Origin: an uncultured Paracoccaceae bacterium | Lineage (GTDB): Bacteria > Pseudomonadota > Alphaproteobacteria > Rhodobacterales > Rhodobacteraceae | Assembly (NCBI GenBank): GCA_947494445.1 | Contig: CANLVD010000012.1 | Span: forward strand, 1 to 64,000 | DNA: 64,000 nucleotides | Direction of reading: 5' to 3' | Shown here: positions 44,084 to 52,800 of the stretch, in pieces | Layout of the letters: the number at the start of each line of letters is the position of its first letter | How positions within the stretch are numbered: the stretch's first letter is position 1 | Notes under the pieces: model-generated | The model's input: only the letters and a program-made list of their open reading frames with translations | What the model was told of the DNA's origin: nothing | Databases searched by the model: none | Program-made: the position numbers and the translations under genes

Positions 44084-45130
44084 ATGACCACAGATACCGT
44101 CATCGAAATCTCAAACGTCTGGAAAATCTTCGGAGCCAATCCGGAGAAGGCCCTGCAGGCCATCCATGACGAGGGTCTGAGCAAGGCCGAGGTGCTGGCC
44201 CAGCACAATGCGGTGGTCGGCGTGGCCGATGTCTCGCTTTCGGTCAATCGCGGCGAGATCTTCTGCATCATGGGCCTGTCTGGCAGTGGCAAGTCCACGC
44301 TGGTGCGCCATTTCAACCGGTTGCTTGAGCCCACGGCAGGCAAGATCCTGATCGAAGGCACGGATGTCATGGCACTCGGTCCAAAGGAATTGCAGTCTTT
44401 CCGCAACCGCAAGATCGGCATGGTGTTCCAGAATTTCGCGCTGATGCCGCACCGCTCGGTGCTGGACAATGTCGCGATGCCGCTGGAGATCCGCCACATC
44501 TCGAAAAACGAACGGATGCGGCAGGCTGCGGCCATTCTGGATATCGTGGAGCTTGGCGCGTGGGGCGCGAAATTTGCCCATGAGCTGTCAGGTGGCATGC
44601 AGCAGCGCGTCGGACTGGCGCGTGCACTGGCCGCGAACCCCGATGTGCTGTTGATGGACGAGCCGTTTTCTGCCCTTGATCCGCTGATCCGGCGGCAGTT
44701 GCAGGATGAATTCATCCGCCTCAGCCAGATCCTTAAGAAAACCACCGTCTTCATCACCCATGATCTGGACGAAGCCGTGCGCATCGGTGACCGCATCGCA
44801 ATCATGCGCGATGGCAAGGTCGTGCAGATCGGCACGGCCGAGGACATCGTGATGAACCCGGCCGATGATTATGTGGCCGATTTCGTTGCCGGGATTTCCC
44901 GCCTCAAGGTGGTGCGCGCCCATGTGGTGATGGAGCCGCTGGCCTCGCACCCCGGTCCGATCCCCGCAGATGCGCCGCGCGTGAACGAGGCCGAGACGTT
45001 GAGCACGCTGATCAATCTGGCGATAGATACAGAACACCCCATCGTGGTTGAAGATGGCGGCACCGATGTCGGCGTCATCACCCGCGCCAATATCCTACGC
45101 ACGGTTGTCGAAGGGACGGAAATGTCATGA
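44084..45130 (+). CDS. QAT-type ABC importer ATP-binding protein (ProV-like)
   Basis: The 348-aa protein has Walker A GLSGSGKST, signature LSGGMQQR, Walker B VLLMDEPFSALDPLIRRQLQ and switch FITHDLDEAVRIGDR, and then a C-terminal regulatory part (ISRLKVVRAHVV... ETLSTLINLAIDTEHP) of the CBS type. The first 50 residues (WKIFGANPEKALQAIHDEGL) are the family's N-terminal extension. It overlaps the permease gene by four bases. Confidence 0.92.
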   Translation: MTTDTVIEISNVWKIFGANPEKALQAIHDEGLSKAEVLAQHNAVVGVADVSLSVNRGEIFCIMGLSGSGKSTLVRHFNRLLEPTAGKILIEGTDVMALGPKELQSFRNRKIGMVFQNFALMPHRSVLDNVAMPLEIRHISKNERMRQAAAILDIVELGAWGAKFAHELSGGMQQRVGLARALAANPDVLLMDEPFSALDPLIRRQLQDEFIRLSQILKKTTVFITHDLDEAVRIGDRIAIMRDGKVVQIGTAEDIVMNPADDYVADFVAGISRLKVVRAHVVMEPLASHPGPIPADAPRVNEAETLSTLINLAIDTEHPIVVEDGGTDVGVITRANILRTVVEGTEMS

Positions 45131-46668
45131 GCAGCAACACCGGCAACCCGCTTGAAGACACAGATACCGACGCCGCGCGTGCCTATGCCGAAGAGCGTCG
45201 CCAGAACATCCGTACCTTCGTGCGCACCAGCCCGGACTATTACATCGCCAATTTCGACAAGATCGGCGAAAGCTCACGGTTCACGCCCACCTTCAACCTG
45301 ATGGCAGGCATCTTCGGCCCGGTCTGGTTCGGTGCACGCGGCCTGTGGTCATGGGCCCTGCCCTTTCTGATCATCGAGACGCTGGCACTGGTGCAGATCG
45401 CGCGCGGTCTGTTCGGTGATCTTGCCGCCGATGCAATGGAGCGCATAGCCTCCATCGAAGGCACGCTGGAGCTGCGCCGGCAGCAGCTGGCCGCAGCCAT
45501 CGAAAGCGGCTCGGACAAGGCCGATGTCTACAAACGTACCGTGGATTCGCTTGAGGCCAGCATTGGCGGCATCCGGGCAGAGGCCGAAGCGCTGGCCGAA
45601 CAGGGCATCTGGATTGCCCTGACCGGTCTGGGGATCCTGATCGCGGTCAAGATCGTGCAGGCGATCTCGGCCAACTGGGCGCTTGAGGCGCGGTTCTCCG
45701 ACTGGCTGTCGGACCGCTCCATCCGCTCGGGCTTTCCGGTCTCCCACATGGTGTTCAGCAGCATCTTCATGGCCCTGATCGTGCTGGCCGCGATGCTGCA
45801 TTACAGTTTCCCGGGGCGGTTCTCGCTCTTGTCGGAATTCCCCACCGACCCCGACATCCGTCTGACCAGCATTGACGCGGTCGAGGCCTTCTTTGCCTTC
45901 TGCGTGGCCAATGGCGAGGCGCTTTTCGATGCCATCACCTATGTCATCCGGCTGCTGCTGGACGCGCTGGAGCTGGTCTTCGTCTCGACGCCGTGGATCG
46001 TGATCGCCAGCCTGATCATTCTGCTGACCTGGCTGACCGCAGGCATTCGCACGGCGATCTATTCGGGCGCGTTTCTGGCCTATATGGGCCTGCTGGGGTT
46101 CTGGGACAAAGCGATGACGACGCTGGCGCTTCTGGGCACGGCGGCCTGCCTGTCGATCCTGATCGGCATTCCGCTTGGCATGTTCGCGGCCCGGCGTCCG
46201 CGTTTCTATTCCTTCATCCAGCCGATCATGGATTTCATGCAGACCATGCCGGCCTTCGTCTTCATGATCCCGGTGATTGCCTTCTTCGGCACCGGCAAAC
46301 CGGCGGCGGTCGTGACCACGATGATCTTCGGCGGCACACCGGTGGTGCGCCTGACCGTGCTGGGCCTGCGCGGCGTGCCCGAAAGCGTGCGCGAGGCCGC
46401 CATCAGTTTCGGTGCGAACAAATGGTATCTGCTGACCAAGGTCGATCTGCCGCTGGCCAGCCCGTCGATCCGCGCGGGCATCAACCAGACGATCATGCTG
46501 TCACTGGCCATGGTCGTCGTGGCCTCGCTGATCGGGGCCAAGGGTCTGGGCGAAGATGTGCTTGAAGCGCTGCAATATGCCAATGTCGGACAGGGCATCC
46601 TCGCGGGCTTCTCGATCCTGTTCTGCGCCATGATCCTTGATCGCATCGTGCAGGGCGCACGCAAGTGA
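45127..46668 (+). CDS. QAT-type ABC importer permease (ProW-like) with N-terminal extension
   Basis: The 513-aa protein has a classical permease core near the C-terminus (YTFIQPIMDFMQTMPAFVFM-like segment FIQPIMDFMQTMPAFVFMIP, and EAAISFGANKWYLLTKVDLP, the EAA loop) preceded by about 250 residues with several hydrophobic helices and a predicted coiled coil around residues 98-145 (SIEGTLELRRQQLAAAIESG). ProW-type proteins are usually near 350 aa, so this is a long variant. It overlaps the hydrolase gene by four bases (GTGA). Confidence 0.88.
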   Translation: MSSNTGNPLEDTDTDAARAYAEERRQNIRTFVRTSPDYYIANFDKIGESSRFTPTFNLMAGIFGPVWFGARGLWSWALPFLIIETLALVQIARGLFGDLAADAMERIASIEGTLELRRQQLAAAIESGSDKADVYKRTVDSLEASIGGIRAEAEALAEQGIWIALTGLGILIAVKIVQAISANWALEARFSDWLSDRSIRSGFPVSHMVFSSIFMALIVLAAMLHYSFPGRFSLLSEFPTDPDIRLTSIDAVEAFFAFCVANGEALFDAITYVIRLLLDALELVFVSTPWIVIASLIILLTWLTAGIRTAIYSGAFLAYMGLLGFWDKAMTTLALLGTAACLSILIGIPLGMFAARRPRFYSFIQPIMDFMQTMPAFVFMIPVIAFFGTGKPAAVVTTMIFGGTPVVRLTVLGLRGVPESVREAAISFGANKWYLLTKVDLPLASPSIRAGINQTIMLSLAMVVVASLIGAKGLGEDVLEALQYANVGQGILAGFSILFCAMILDRIVQGARK

Positions 46669-47390
46669 CACCGCTGGTTCTGGTCCATGGCTTCATGGGC
46701 GGCAGCAGTCAATGGGAGGAACAACAGGCAGCCTTTGGGTCTGAGCGCGAGGTGATCGCGCTTGATCTGCCGGGCTTCGGGCTGGCCAGTGATGCTCCGC
46801 CGATCTCAACCATCACCGGCTTTGCCACATGGGCCCTTGAAACCTTAAGCACGCGCGGCATCACGCAGTTCGATCTGCTGGGCCATTCCATGGGTGGCAT
46901 GATCGTGCAGGAGATGACCCGCCTTGCGCCGGACCGGGTTAACCGCCTCGTGCTTTACGGCACCGGACCGATCGGCGCACTGCCGGGCCGGTTCGAGACG
47001 ATCGAAACCTCGATGGAGCGTGCGCGCGCAGATGGTGCGCCAGCCACGGCCCGGCGGATCTCGGCCAATTGGTTTCTCCACGGCACAAAGTCACCAGCCT
47101 ACCCCGCCTGCGCCGCAATCGCCGAGCGCTCCGGCCTGCCTGCAATCCTTGCAGGGCTTGAGGCGATGCGCGACTGGTCCGGCGTTGACCTCCTGCCCCA
47201 CATCACCTGCCCCACACGGATCATCTGGGCCGATCAGGACCGCAGCTACGGCTGGCCAGTGGTCGAGACACTCTGGACAAACATCCCCAATGCAGCGCTC
47301 GGCGTGATCCCCGATGCAGGCCACGCAGTACATCTGGAAAAGCCCACGCTCTTCAACGGCCTTGTCGCGGATTTTCTGACACAGGACTGA
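46665..47390 (+). CDS. Alpha/beta hydrolase
   Basis: The 241-aa enzyme starts at GTG overlapping the permease stop. It shows LVLVHGFMGGSSQWEEQ (oxyanion loop), the nucleophile elbow LLGHSMGG, an acid in IIWADQDRSYG and the histidine in PDAGHAVHLEKP. It is the last gene of the transporter operon and may hydrolyse an ester or amide of the imported compound. The family has many substrates, so no specific reaction is proposed. Confidence 0.85.
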   Translation: MTPLVLVHGFMGGSSQWEEQQAAFGSEREVIALDLPGFGLASDAPPISTITGFATWALETLSTRGITQFDLLGHSMGGMIVQEMTRLAPDRVNRLVLYGTGPIGALPGRFETIETSMERARADGAPATARRISANWFLHGTKSPAYPACAAIAERSGLPAILAGLEAMRDWSGVDLLPHITCPTRIIWADQDRSYGWPVVETLWTNIPNAALGVIPDAGHAVHLEKPTLFNGLVADFLTQD

Positions 47391-47592
47391 TTGCAGGTAA
47401 GTGCAGACGCCGGTGCCTAGGCCTGTCACGTGCGGCAACGAATGGCTGCTTACTCGACGCACAATCTAAATACATCACATGAGGAAATGTGGTGCATATA
47501 AAGTCATTATTTTTATTGATATATATGATCCACCATAACTGTCTCATCCAATCCGAAATATTTCGGTGGAAAGATCAAAACGGAGACAGATA
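47391..47592. other. AT-rich intergenic segment at the border of the SDR/LysR stretch
   Basis: No gene is visible. It contains the 14-nt palindrome at 47553-47566 and AT-rich runs that could include a promoter for the SDR gene. The base composition changes here compared with the hydrolase gene before it. Confidence 0.5.
47553..47566. promoter_or_regulatory. Perfect 14-nt palindrome ccgaaatatttcgg
   Basis: The sequence is its own reverse complement and lies 26 bases before the start codon of the SDR gene. It is a candidate operator; the nearest regulator gene is the LysR gene at 48535-49431, but LysR boxes normally have T-N11-A spacing, which this site does not show. Confidence 0.45.
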
Positions 47593-48201
47593 ATGAAAAT
47601 CATCGTAATAGGCGCAACCGGAACACTTGGCAGAGCAGTCACCGCCGAATTAGAAAACGACCACGAGGTTGTGAAGGTCGGTTTTACAGACGGCGACATC
47701 CAAGTTGATATCGCGGACATCGCTTCAATCAAGGCGATGTTTGAGCAGGTCGGCCCCTTTGACGCGCTCGTTGCGACGACAGGCGTTGTGCATTTCGGCC
47801 CGCTTGCCGACATCACACAGGATCAGTGGCAGCTTGGGCTCAACAACAAGCTCATGGGCCAAATCAATCTGGTCATGGAAGGCGCAAAACACATCAGCGA
47901 AGGCGGGTCTTTTACCCTGACTTCCGGCATCATTAGCAAAGATCCCATCCGCTTTGGCGCTTCTGCCTCAACGGTCTGCTCGGCCCTAGAGGGTTTTGCA
48001 GCCTCCGCAGCATTGGAGTTGCCGCGTAGCCTGCGCGTCAACGTAGTGAGCCCGACGATGCTGGAGGAATCCGTCCACCTCTTTGGCGCAGCCTTTGCCG
48101 GGTTCGAACCGGTTCCAGCAGCCGTAGTCGCAAAGGCTTTTCGTAAGAGTGTCGAAGGAGCGAAGAACGGAGCAACGCTTTACGTCCAAGGGCGGACCTA
48201 A
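47593..48201 (+). CDS. Short-chain dehydrogenase/reductase, short variant
   Basis: The 202-aa protein has the Rossmann motif IVIGATGTLGRAV and the SDR segments VATTGVVHFGPLAD and LRVNVVSPTMLEES. The usual YxxxK active site is replaced by a sequence around ASASTVCSALEGF, as in the small atypical SDR branch, so the protein may bind NAD(P) without classic catalysis. A good ribosome site (GGAG) lies eight bases before the ATG. It is followed 84 nt later by a DUF2798 gene. Confidence 0.8.
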   Translation: MKIIVIGATGTLGRAVTAELENDHEVVKVGFTDGDIQVDIADIASIKAMFEQVGPFDALVATTGVVHFGPLADITQDQWQLGLNNKLMGQINLVMEGAKHISEGGSFTLTSGIISKDPIRFGASASTVCSALEGFAASAALELPRSLRVNVVSPTMLEESVHLFGAAFAGFEPVPAAVVAKAFRKSVEGAKNGATLYVQGRT

Positions 48202-48285
48202 CAAGCAGCCCCGAATTTCCACAAATATGAAAGTCCAAGCCTACCTCAAAGGCTTGGACGCACCCCAAGACTGGAGCACATCCCT

Positions 48286-48522
48286 ATGCACTTTATACCC
48301 GCAAAATATACCCTCTATATCTTCTACTTCTTTATGGCGCTGCTAATGTCTGGTTTGATGTCATTCGTTGTGACAACGATCAATATTGGACTGGTTGCAG
48401 AGCTCCTTCAGGCTTGGCTGAATGCCTGGGTTGTAGGCTTCTTAGCCGCACTTCCGGCCATCATGTTCGTCACGCCAGTGGTGAAGAAAATCGTGAACCA
48501 TTTGGTCGTGGTAAGTGAATAA
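48286..48522 (+). CDS. Small DUF2798 membrane protein
   Basis: The 78-aa protein contains two hydrophobic helices (IFYFFMALLMSGLMSFVVTT and VVGFLAALPAIMFVTPVVKK) and the family's spacing, consistent with the DUF2798 family. Function unknown; such genes often neighbour LysR or stress genes. It converges with the LysR gene, with only 12 nt between stops. Confidence 0.75.
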   Translation: MHFIPAKYTLYIFYFFMALLMSGLMSFVVTTINIGLVAELLQAWLNAWVVGFLAALPAIMFVTPVVKKIVNHLVVVSE

Positions 48523-48534
48523 GCTGATCCTCTA

Positions 48535-49431
48535 TCACTGCCGTGGCATAAGGCTCTTGAGGACGCCCCGCAGCCACATGTTCCCCGGGTCCCGGTCAAC
48601 CCGTTTATGCCAGAACATGCTGATTGTCGGGCCGGGGACAGGAACTGGGGTTGGGCGCGCCACCAGTGCACCCGATGCGACTAACGCATTTACGGTCACT
48701 GAAGGCAGAACACAGACAAGGTTGCTGCGTTCCAGCACATTTGCAGCACTTGCGAAATTGTTCAGCGTCATCGCCACCCTGCGTTGCAGTCCATGCTCGG
48801 CAAGGACGGTGTCGGTATAACCGAGTGTGTCTCCCGAGAGGGACACCAGCAGGTGATCCGCTTCAACAAAACGCTCAAGCGTTAGCTCAGCCTTCGCAAG
48901 AGCATGGTCGGAGCGCATGACGCATACGTAATCCAGAGCGATCAGAAACTCACTTGTGTCCATAGGCGGCATCAGATTGTTGGCGCCAATCAAGACATCA
49001 ACTGTTGCACCAACCAGCAAGCTTTCGCCATTCGCGATGGTATAAGGCACTGTTTGTATCCCGATCCCAGGCGCGTCCGCCTCAAGATGTTGTCGCAGGT
49101 CTGCCCAAGCCAAGTCCACCATCAGGTCTGTCGCAGCAATCCGAAACACCCGATGCGACGTTGCGGGATCGAACCCTTTTGGATTGATCGCATCTTCGAT
49201 CTCTTCGAGAGGCCGTTGCACCTGTGCCCAGAGATTTTGGGCGAAGAGAGTGGGGCGAATATTGCGGCCTTGTTTGATAAACAGGTCGTCCTTCCAGATC
49301 GCACGCATCCGCCCAACGGCATTTGAAACTGCCGGTTGGGTGATATTCAACCGATCCGCCGCGCGCGTGATCGCACCCTCAGTCATGATGGCGTCAAATA
49401 TCACGAGAAGACTTAGATCTTGGCTGCGCAA
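48535..49431 (-). CDS. LysR-type regulator (NodD-like branch)
   Basis: The 298-aa protein opens MRSQDLSLLVIFDAIMTEGA, has the HTH ITRAADRLNITQPAVSNAVG and a LysR effector domain with DLMVDLAWADLRQHLEADAP. The NodD/PcaQ-like SQDLSLLVIFDAIM start suggests an activator of a small gene set. It converges with the SDR-DUF2798 pair and might regulate it. Confidence 0.85.
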   Translation of the reverse strand: MRSQDLSLLVIFDAIMTEGAITRAADRLNITQPAVSNAVGRMRAIWKDDLFIKQGRNIRPTLFAQNLWAQVQRPLEEIEDAINPKGFDPATSHRVFRIAATDLMVDLAWADLRQHLEADAPGIGIQTVPYTIANGESLLVGATVDVLIGANNLMPPMDTSEFLIALDYVCVMRSDHALAKAELTLERFVEADHLLVSLSGDTLGYTDTVLAEHGLQRRVAMTLNNFASAANVLERSNLVCVLPSVTVNALVASGALVARPTPVPVPGPTISMFWHKRVDRDPGNMWLRGVLKSLMPRQ

Positions 49432-49765
49432 TTCAAAATTCCTTACTCAAACGATTGTACTTGCAGGCAGAAATTGTAGCCAGCAATCGGATTACCGCGA
49501 AAAGTTTGTTTTGGCGAACAGTGCATGAAAGCAGACGTTCCTGCAAATAATGAGCACGACGGCTTTGTCCTGCACCACCCACCTCTGAGCTTTCCAGATC
49601 TCCTGACCACAACCGCACCCCCCTCTCACGTCTTGGCAGTAAAAAAGGTGGCTCTTATAGTTTGCAAGTAGTGGATGCCAGTCCTCACCACTGAAGATAA
49701 TCGGAAACCCATTGCCATATTTCAGCCGCATCACCATCTATACAATCGGCTAGGAGCGACGGAGT
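49432..49765. other. Intergenic region, 334 nt
   Basis: I see no gene, repeat or strong hairpin here. It is the shared upstream region of the LysR gene (minus strand) and the membrane-protein gene (plus strand). Confidence 0.5.
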
Positions 49766-50221
49766 ATGTCGATGGAACACACGACCGAAAATCAACCTGC
49801 AAAGTTTGGACTGGTCGGCTTTATGCTGGCAATCGCAAGTCTGGTCATCATTCTCATACAGCTTTCTGCAATTTTTGAACCACAGGAGAAGAGCAGTGGG
49901 TCCGTCATTGGCGAGATTGCAGCGGATATAAAGCAATCAGCCGCGCGTGCGCTGACTGGGGAACCATCACCAAAGCCTACGCCACCGCCACCGGACTACA
50001 GTCAATTCATTACGATTGCCGCGCTCTGCCTGGCTGGCATCGCGGTCGTGCTTGGCGGCATTGGATTGTATCGGAATGAGCCGCATCGGCTTTCATATTT
50101 GGCTGTTGGTGTTGGTGTGTCAGCACTTGTCATGCACTATGTGTTCTGGTTGGCGATCCTGATTTGCGGTGTGGCCTTGCTGATCAGCATTATTGGAAAT
50201 ATCGAAAACATTCTTGATTAG
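49766..50221 (+). CDS. Membrane protein of unknown function (151 aa)
   Basis: The protein has an N-terminal hydrophobic helix (FMLAIASLVIILIQLSAIF), a polar proline-rich linker (KPTPPPPDYSQF) and two further helices (IAALCLAGIAVVLGGIGLYR, FWLAILICGVALLISIIGNI). AGGAG precedes the start by nine bases; a second ATG two codons later is also well placed. No family is recognised. A copy of the extragenic repeat lies just after its stop. Confidence 0.65.
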   Translation: MSMEHTTENQPAKFGLVGFMLAIASLVIILIQLSAIFEPQEKSSGSVIGEIAADIKQSAARALTGEPSPKPTPPPPDYSQFITIAALCLAGIAVVLGGIGLYRNEPHRLSYLAVGVGVSALVMHYVFWLAILICGVALLISIIGNIENILD

Positions 50222-50240
50222 GGTGCAAAGTCCGCGTCTT

Positions 50241-50285
50241 CACTTCTTGGCTCAAATATCCCGGGGTTTGGGGCAGCGCCCCAAG
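50241..50285 (-). repeat. Dispersed extragenic repeat, copy 2
   Basis: Reverse complement of the copy at 6301-6357: it shares ggggcgctgcccc and ccccgggatatttg plus a ccaaga-a-gtg end. It lies between the membrane-protein gene and the copper ATPase gene. The GC-rich inverted part ggggcgctgcccc could fold. Confidence 0.7.
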
Positions 50286-50287
50286 GC

Positions 50288-52726
50288 TTACACCTCCGGA
50301 ACACCGGCACGGCGCAGGCGCAGGGCATTGGCCAGCACCGAGACCGAGGACAGCGCCATGGCCCCTGCGGCAAACATCGGTGACAAGAGCAGTCCGAAGA
50401 CCGGATAGAACACGCCCGCCGCCACCGGGATCAATGCTGCATTATAGCCAAAGGCCCAGACCAGATTTTGACGGATGTTGCCCATGGTCTGGCGCGAGAT
50501 CTCAACCGCTGCCGTGACCTTGCGCAGATCACCTGACATCAAGACCACGTCTGCGGCCTCCACCGCCACATCCGTGCCGGTGCCAAGGGCAATGCCTACA
50601 TCGGCCTGCGCAAGTGCTGGCGCATCATTGATCCCGTCGCCGACAAAAGCGACAGAGCGCGCATCACCGCGCAGTTTCGTCAAAGCCTCCACCTTGCCTG
50701 CGGGCAGCACTTCGGCCACCACGTCGTCAATGCCCAGATCGCGGGCAATCGCCTCGGCCGTCTCGCGCTTGTCGCCGGTGATCATCACCAGCCGGATGCC
50801 GCGCGCGCGCAATCCGGTCAGCGCCTCTGCACTGCCCGGTTTGATTGGGTCGGACACAGCCAGCAGACCGATCATCTGCCCGTTGCGCGCCACGAAAAGT
50901 GGCGTTCGTCCAAGCCCTGCCAGACGCGCCTCCTCGTCGCGAAGCATCGCGGGATCGATTTGCATCCCGCTCAGCATGCGCGCTGTGCCCACCATCACAT
51001 CTGCGCCGTTCACCAGACCGCGCAGCCCCTGCCCCGGCAGCGCCTCCACGTCTTGCGCATTGGGCAACGCCAGACCGCGTTCGGACGCGGCTGACACGAT
51101 GGCTGCGGCGATGGGATGTTCGGATTGTGTCTCCAGCCCGGCAACCAGACACAGCAGGTCATCCCCGCTCACGCCTTCCACCGGGATCAGATCAGTCAGC
51201 ATCGGCTTGCCCTGCGTCAGCGTGCCGGTCTTGTCGAAAGCGACCAGATCCACATCGCTCAGTGCCTGCAATGCATCTCCCTTGCGAAACAGCACGCCCA
51301 GTTCCGCCGCCCGGCCTGTGCCGACCACGATGGAGGTGGGCGTGGCCAGACCCATGGCACAGGGGCAGGCGATGATCAGGACCGACACGCCCGCGACCAG
51401 CGCCAGCGTCAGTCCGCCAAAGACCAGCCAGACCAGCACGGTCACCAGGGCGACCGCCATCACGACAGGAACAAACCACAGGGTCACCCGGTCAACCAGC
51501 GCCTGGATCGGCAGTTTCGCGCCCTGCGCATCCTCGACCATGCGGATGATCTGGGCAAGCGTCGTCTCGGCCCCCACCCGGGTTGCCCTGAATGTCAGCG
51601 CACCCGTGCCATTGATCGTGCCGCCCGTGACAGCCAGCCCTGTGGTTTTCAGCACCGGCACGGGCTCGCCCGTGATCATCGCCTCGTCCACATGGCTCTG
51701 GCCTTCCGTGACCACACCGTCGGTTGCGAGCCGGGCACCGGGTCGGGCCAGCACCAGATCACCGACCAGCAGGTCGCCCGCGTCGATTTCGACCGTTTCG
51801 CCGTCGCGGATCACCAGCGCTTTGGGCGTTTGCAGACCCAGCAACGCAGTGATTGCAGCCCCGGTGCGGCCCTTGGCCCGGGCCTCAAGCCAGCGGCCCA
51901 GCAGGATCAGGGTCACGATCACGGCAGCGGCCTCAAAATAGACCGCGCGCAATGCGCCCGGCAGCAGGCCGGGCATCAGGGTTGCCACCATGGAATAGCT
52001 CCAAGCCGCCCCTGCGCCAAGCGCAACCAGAGAGTTCATGTCAGGCGTGCGCCGCGCCAATGCAGGCAGACCGATGCGAAAGAACATCAATCCGGGTCCA
52101 AACAGCACGATGCTGGTCAGCAGCATCTGGATTACCCAAGAGGTCTGATGCCCGATGCTGTTGCCGATCAGCATATGCAGCGCAGGGATCAGGTGACCGC
52201 CCATTTCAAGCACCACCACTGGGGCGCTGAACACCGCGGCAAACAGGGTCTTGCGGCCCAGATCCGTCCGGTCCTGTGCCTGCCGCGTTTGCCGTGTCAG
52301 ACCGGGTTCGCCTGTCATCCGCTCGGCCTTGTGGCCAGCGGCTGCAATGGCTGTGATCAGATCGCCCGCCGCTACACCGGCAAGCACGTCAACCTTCGCC
52401 GTCTCCGTTGCCAGATTGACCTCGGCCCGGATCACACCGGGCACATCCATCAAGGCACGTTCCACATGCCCGACACAGGATGCGCAATTCATCGAAGTGA
52501 CGCGCAAGTCTATCCTCTCTACCCGCGCCGGATAGCCTGCCGCGCTGAGGGCATCGACAACAGCCTCGACGTTCACGGACCCGCTCAGCATCGCCGTTTC
52601 CGTCGCCAGATTGACGGTGACATCGCGTGCGCCCGGAACTTCCGCCAGACGGCGTTCCACCCGGCCCACGCAGGACGCGCAATGCATGCCATCAATGGAC
52701 AGGCGCAGGGTTGGGGTCTCGGTCAC
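50288..52726 (-). CDS. copA: Copper-transporting P1B-type ATPase
   Basis: The 812-aa protein has two N-terminal heavy-metal-binding domains with GMHCASC (residue 13) and SMNCASC (residue 78), a transmembrane CPC motif (residues 454-456, ACPCAMGLATP), TGEP at 352, the phosphorylated DKTGT at 498-502, the HP pair near 537 and GDGINDAPALAQADVGIA. Such ATPases export Cu(I) from the cytoplasm. It is not next to a recognisable CueR gene here. Length and motif order are normal. Confidence 0.92.
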   Translation of the reverse strand: MTETPTLRLSIDGMHCASCVGRVERRLAEVPGARDVTVNLATETAMLSGSVNVEAVVDALSAAGYPARVERIDLRVTSMNCASCVGHVERALMDVPGVIRAEVNLATETAKVDVLAGVAAGDLITAIAAAGHKAERMTGEPGLTRQTRQAQDRTDLGRKTLFAAVFSAPVVVLEMGGHLIPALHMLIGNSIGHQTSWVIQMLLTSIVLFGPGLMFFRIGLPALARRTPDMNSLVALGAGAAWSYSMVATLMPGLLPGALRAVYFEAAAVIVTLILLGRWLEARAKGRTGAAITALLGLQTPKALVIRDGETVEIDAGDLLVGDLVLARPGARLATDGVVTEGQSHVDEAMITGEPVPVLKTTGLAVTGGTINGTGALTFRATRVGAETTLAQIIRMVEDAQGAKLPIQALVDRVTLWFVPVVMAVALVTVLVWLVFGGLTLALVAGVSVLIIACPCAMGLATPTSIVVGTGRAAELGVLFRKGDALQALSDVDLVAFDKTGTLTQGKPMLTDLIPVEGVSGDDLLCLVAGLETQSEHPIAAAIVSAASERGLALPNAQDVEALPGQGLRGLVNGADVMVGTARMLSGMQIDPAMLRDEEARLAGLGRTPLFVARNGQMIGLLAVSDPIKPGSAEALTGLRARGIRLVMITGDKRETAEAIARDLGIDDVVAEVLPAGKVEALTKLRGDARSVAFVGDGINDAPALAQADVGIALGTGTDVAVEAADVVLMSGDLRKVTAAVEISRQTMGNIRQNLVWAFGYNAALIPVAAGVFYPVFGLLLSPMFAAGAMALSSVSVLANALRLRRAGVPEV

Positions 52727-52800
52727 GGCGGTGGTTTCCTGACAGTTGTGCTTTGCTTAAATATCTGTCTGCCAAGGGCAAATCACAAGGGGCTTGCCGC

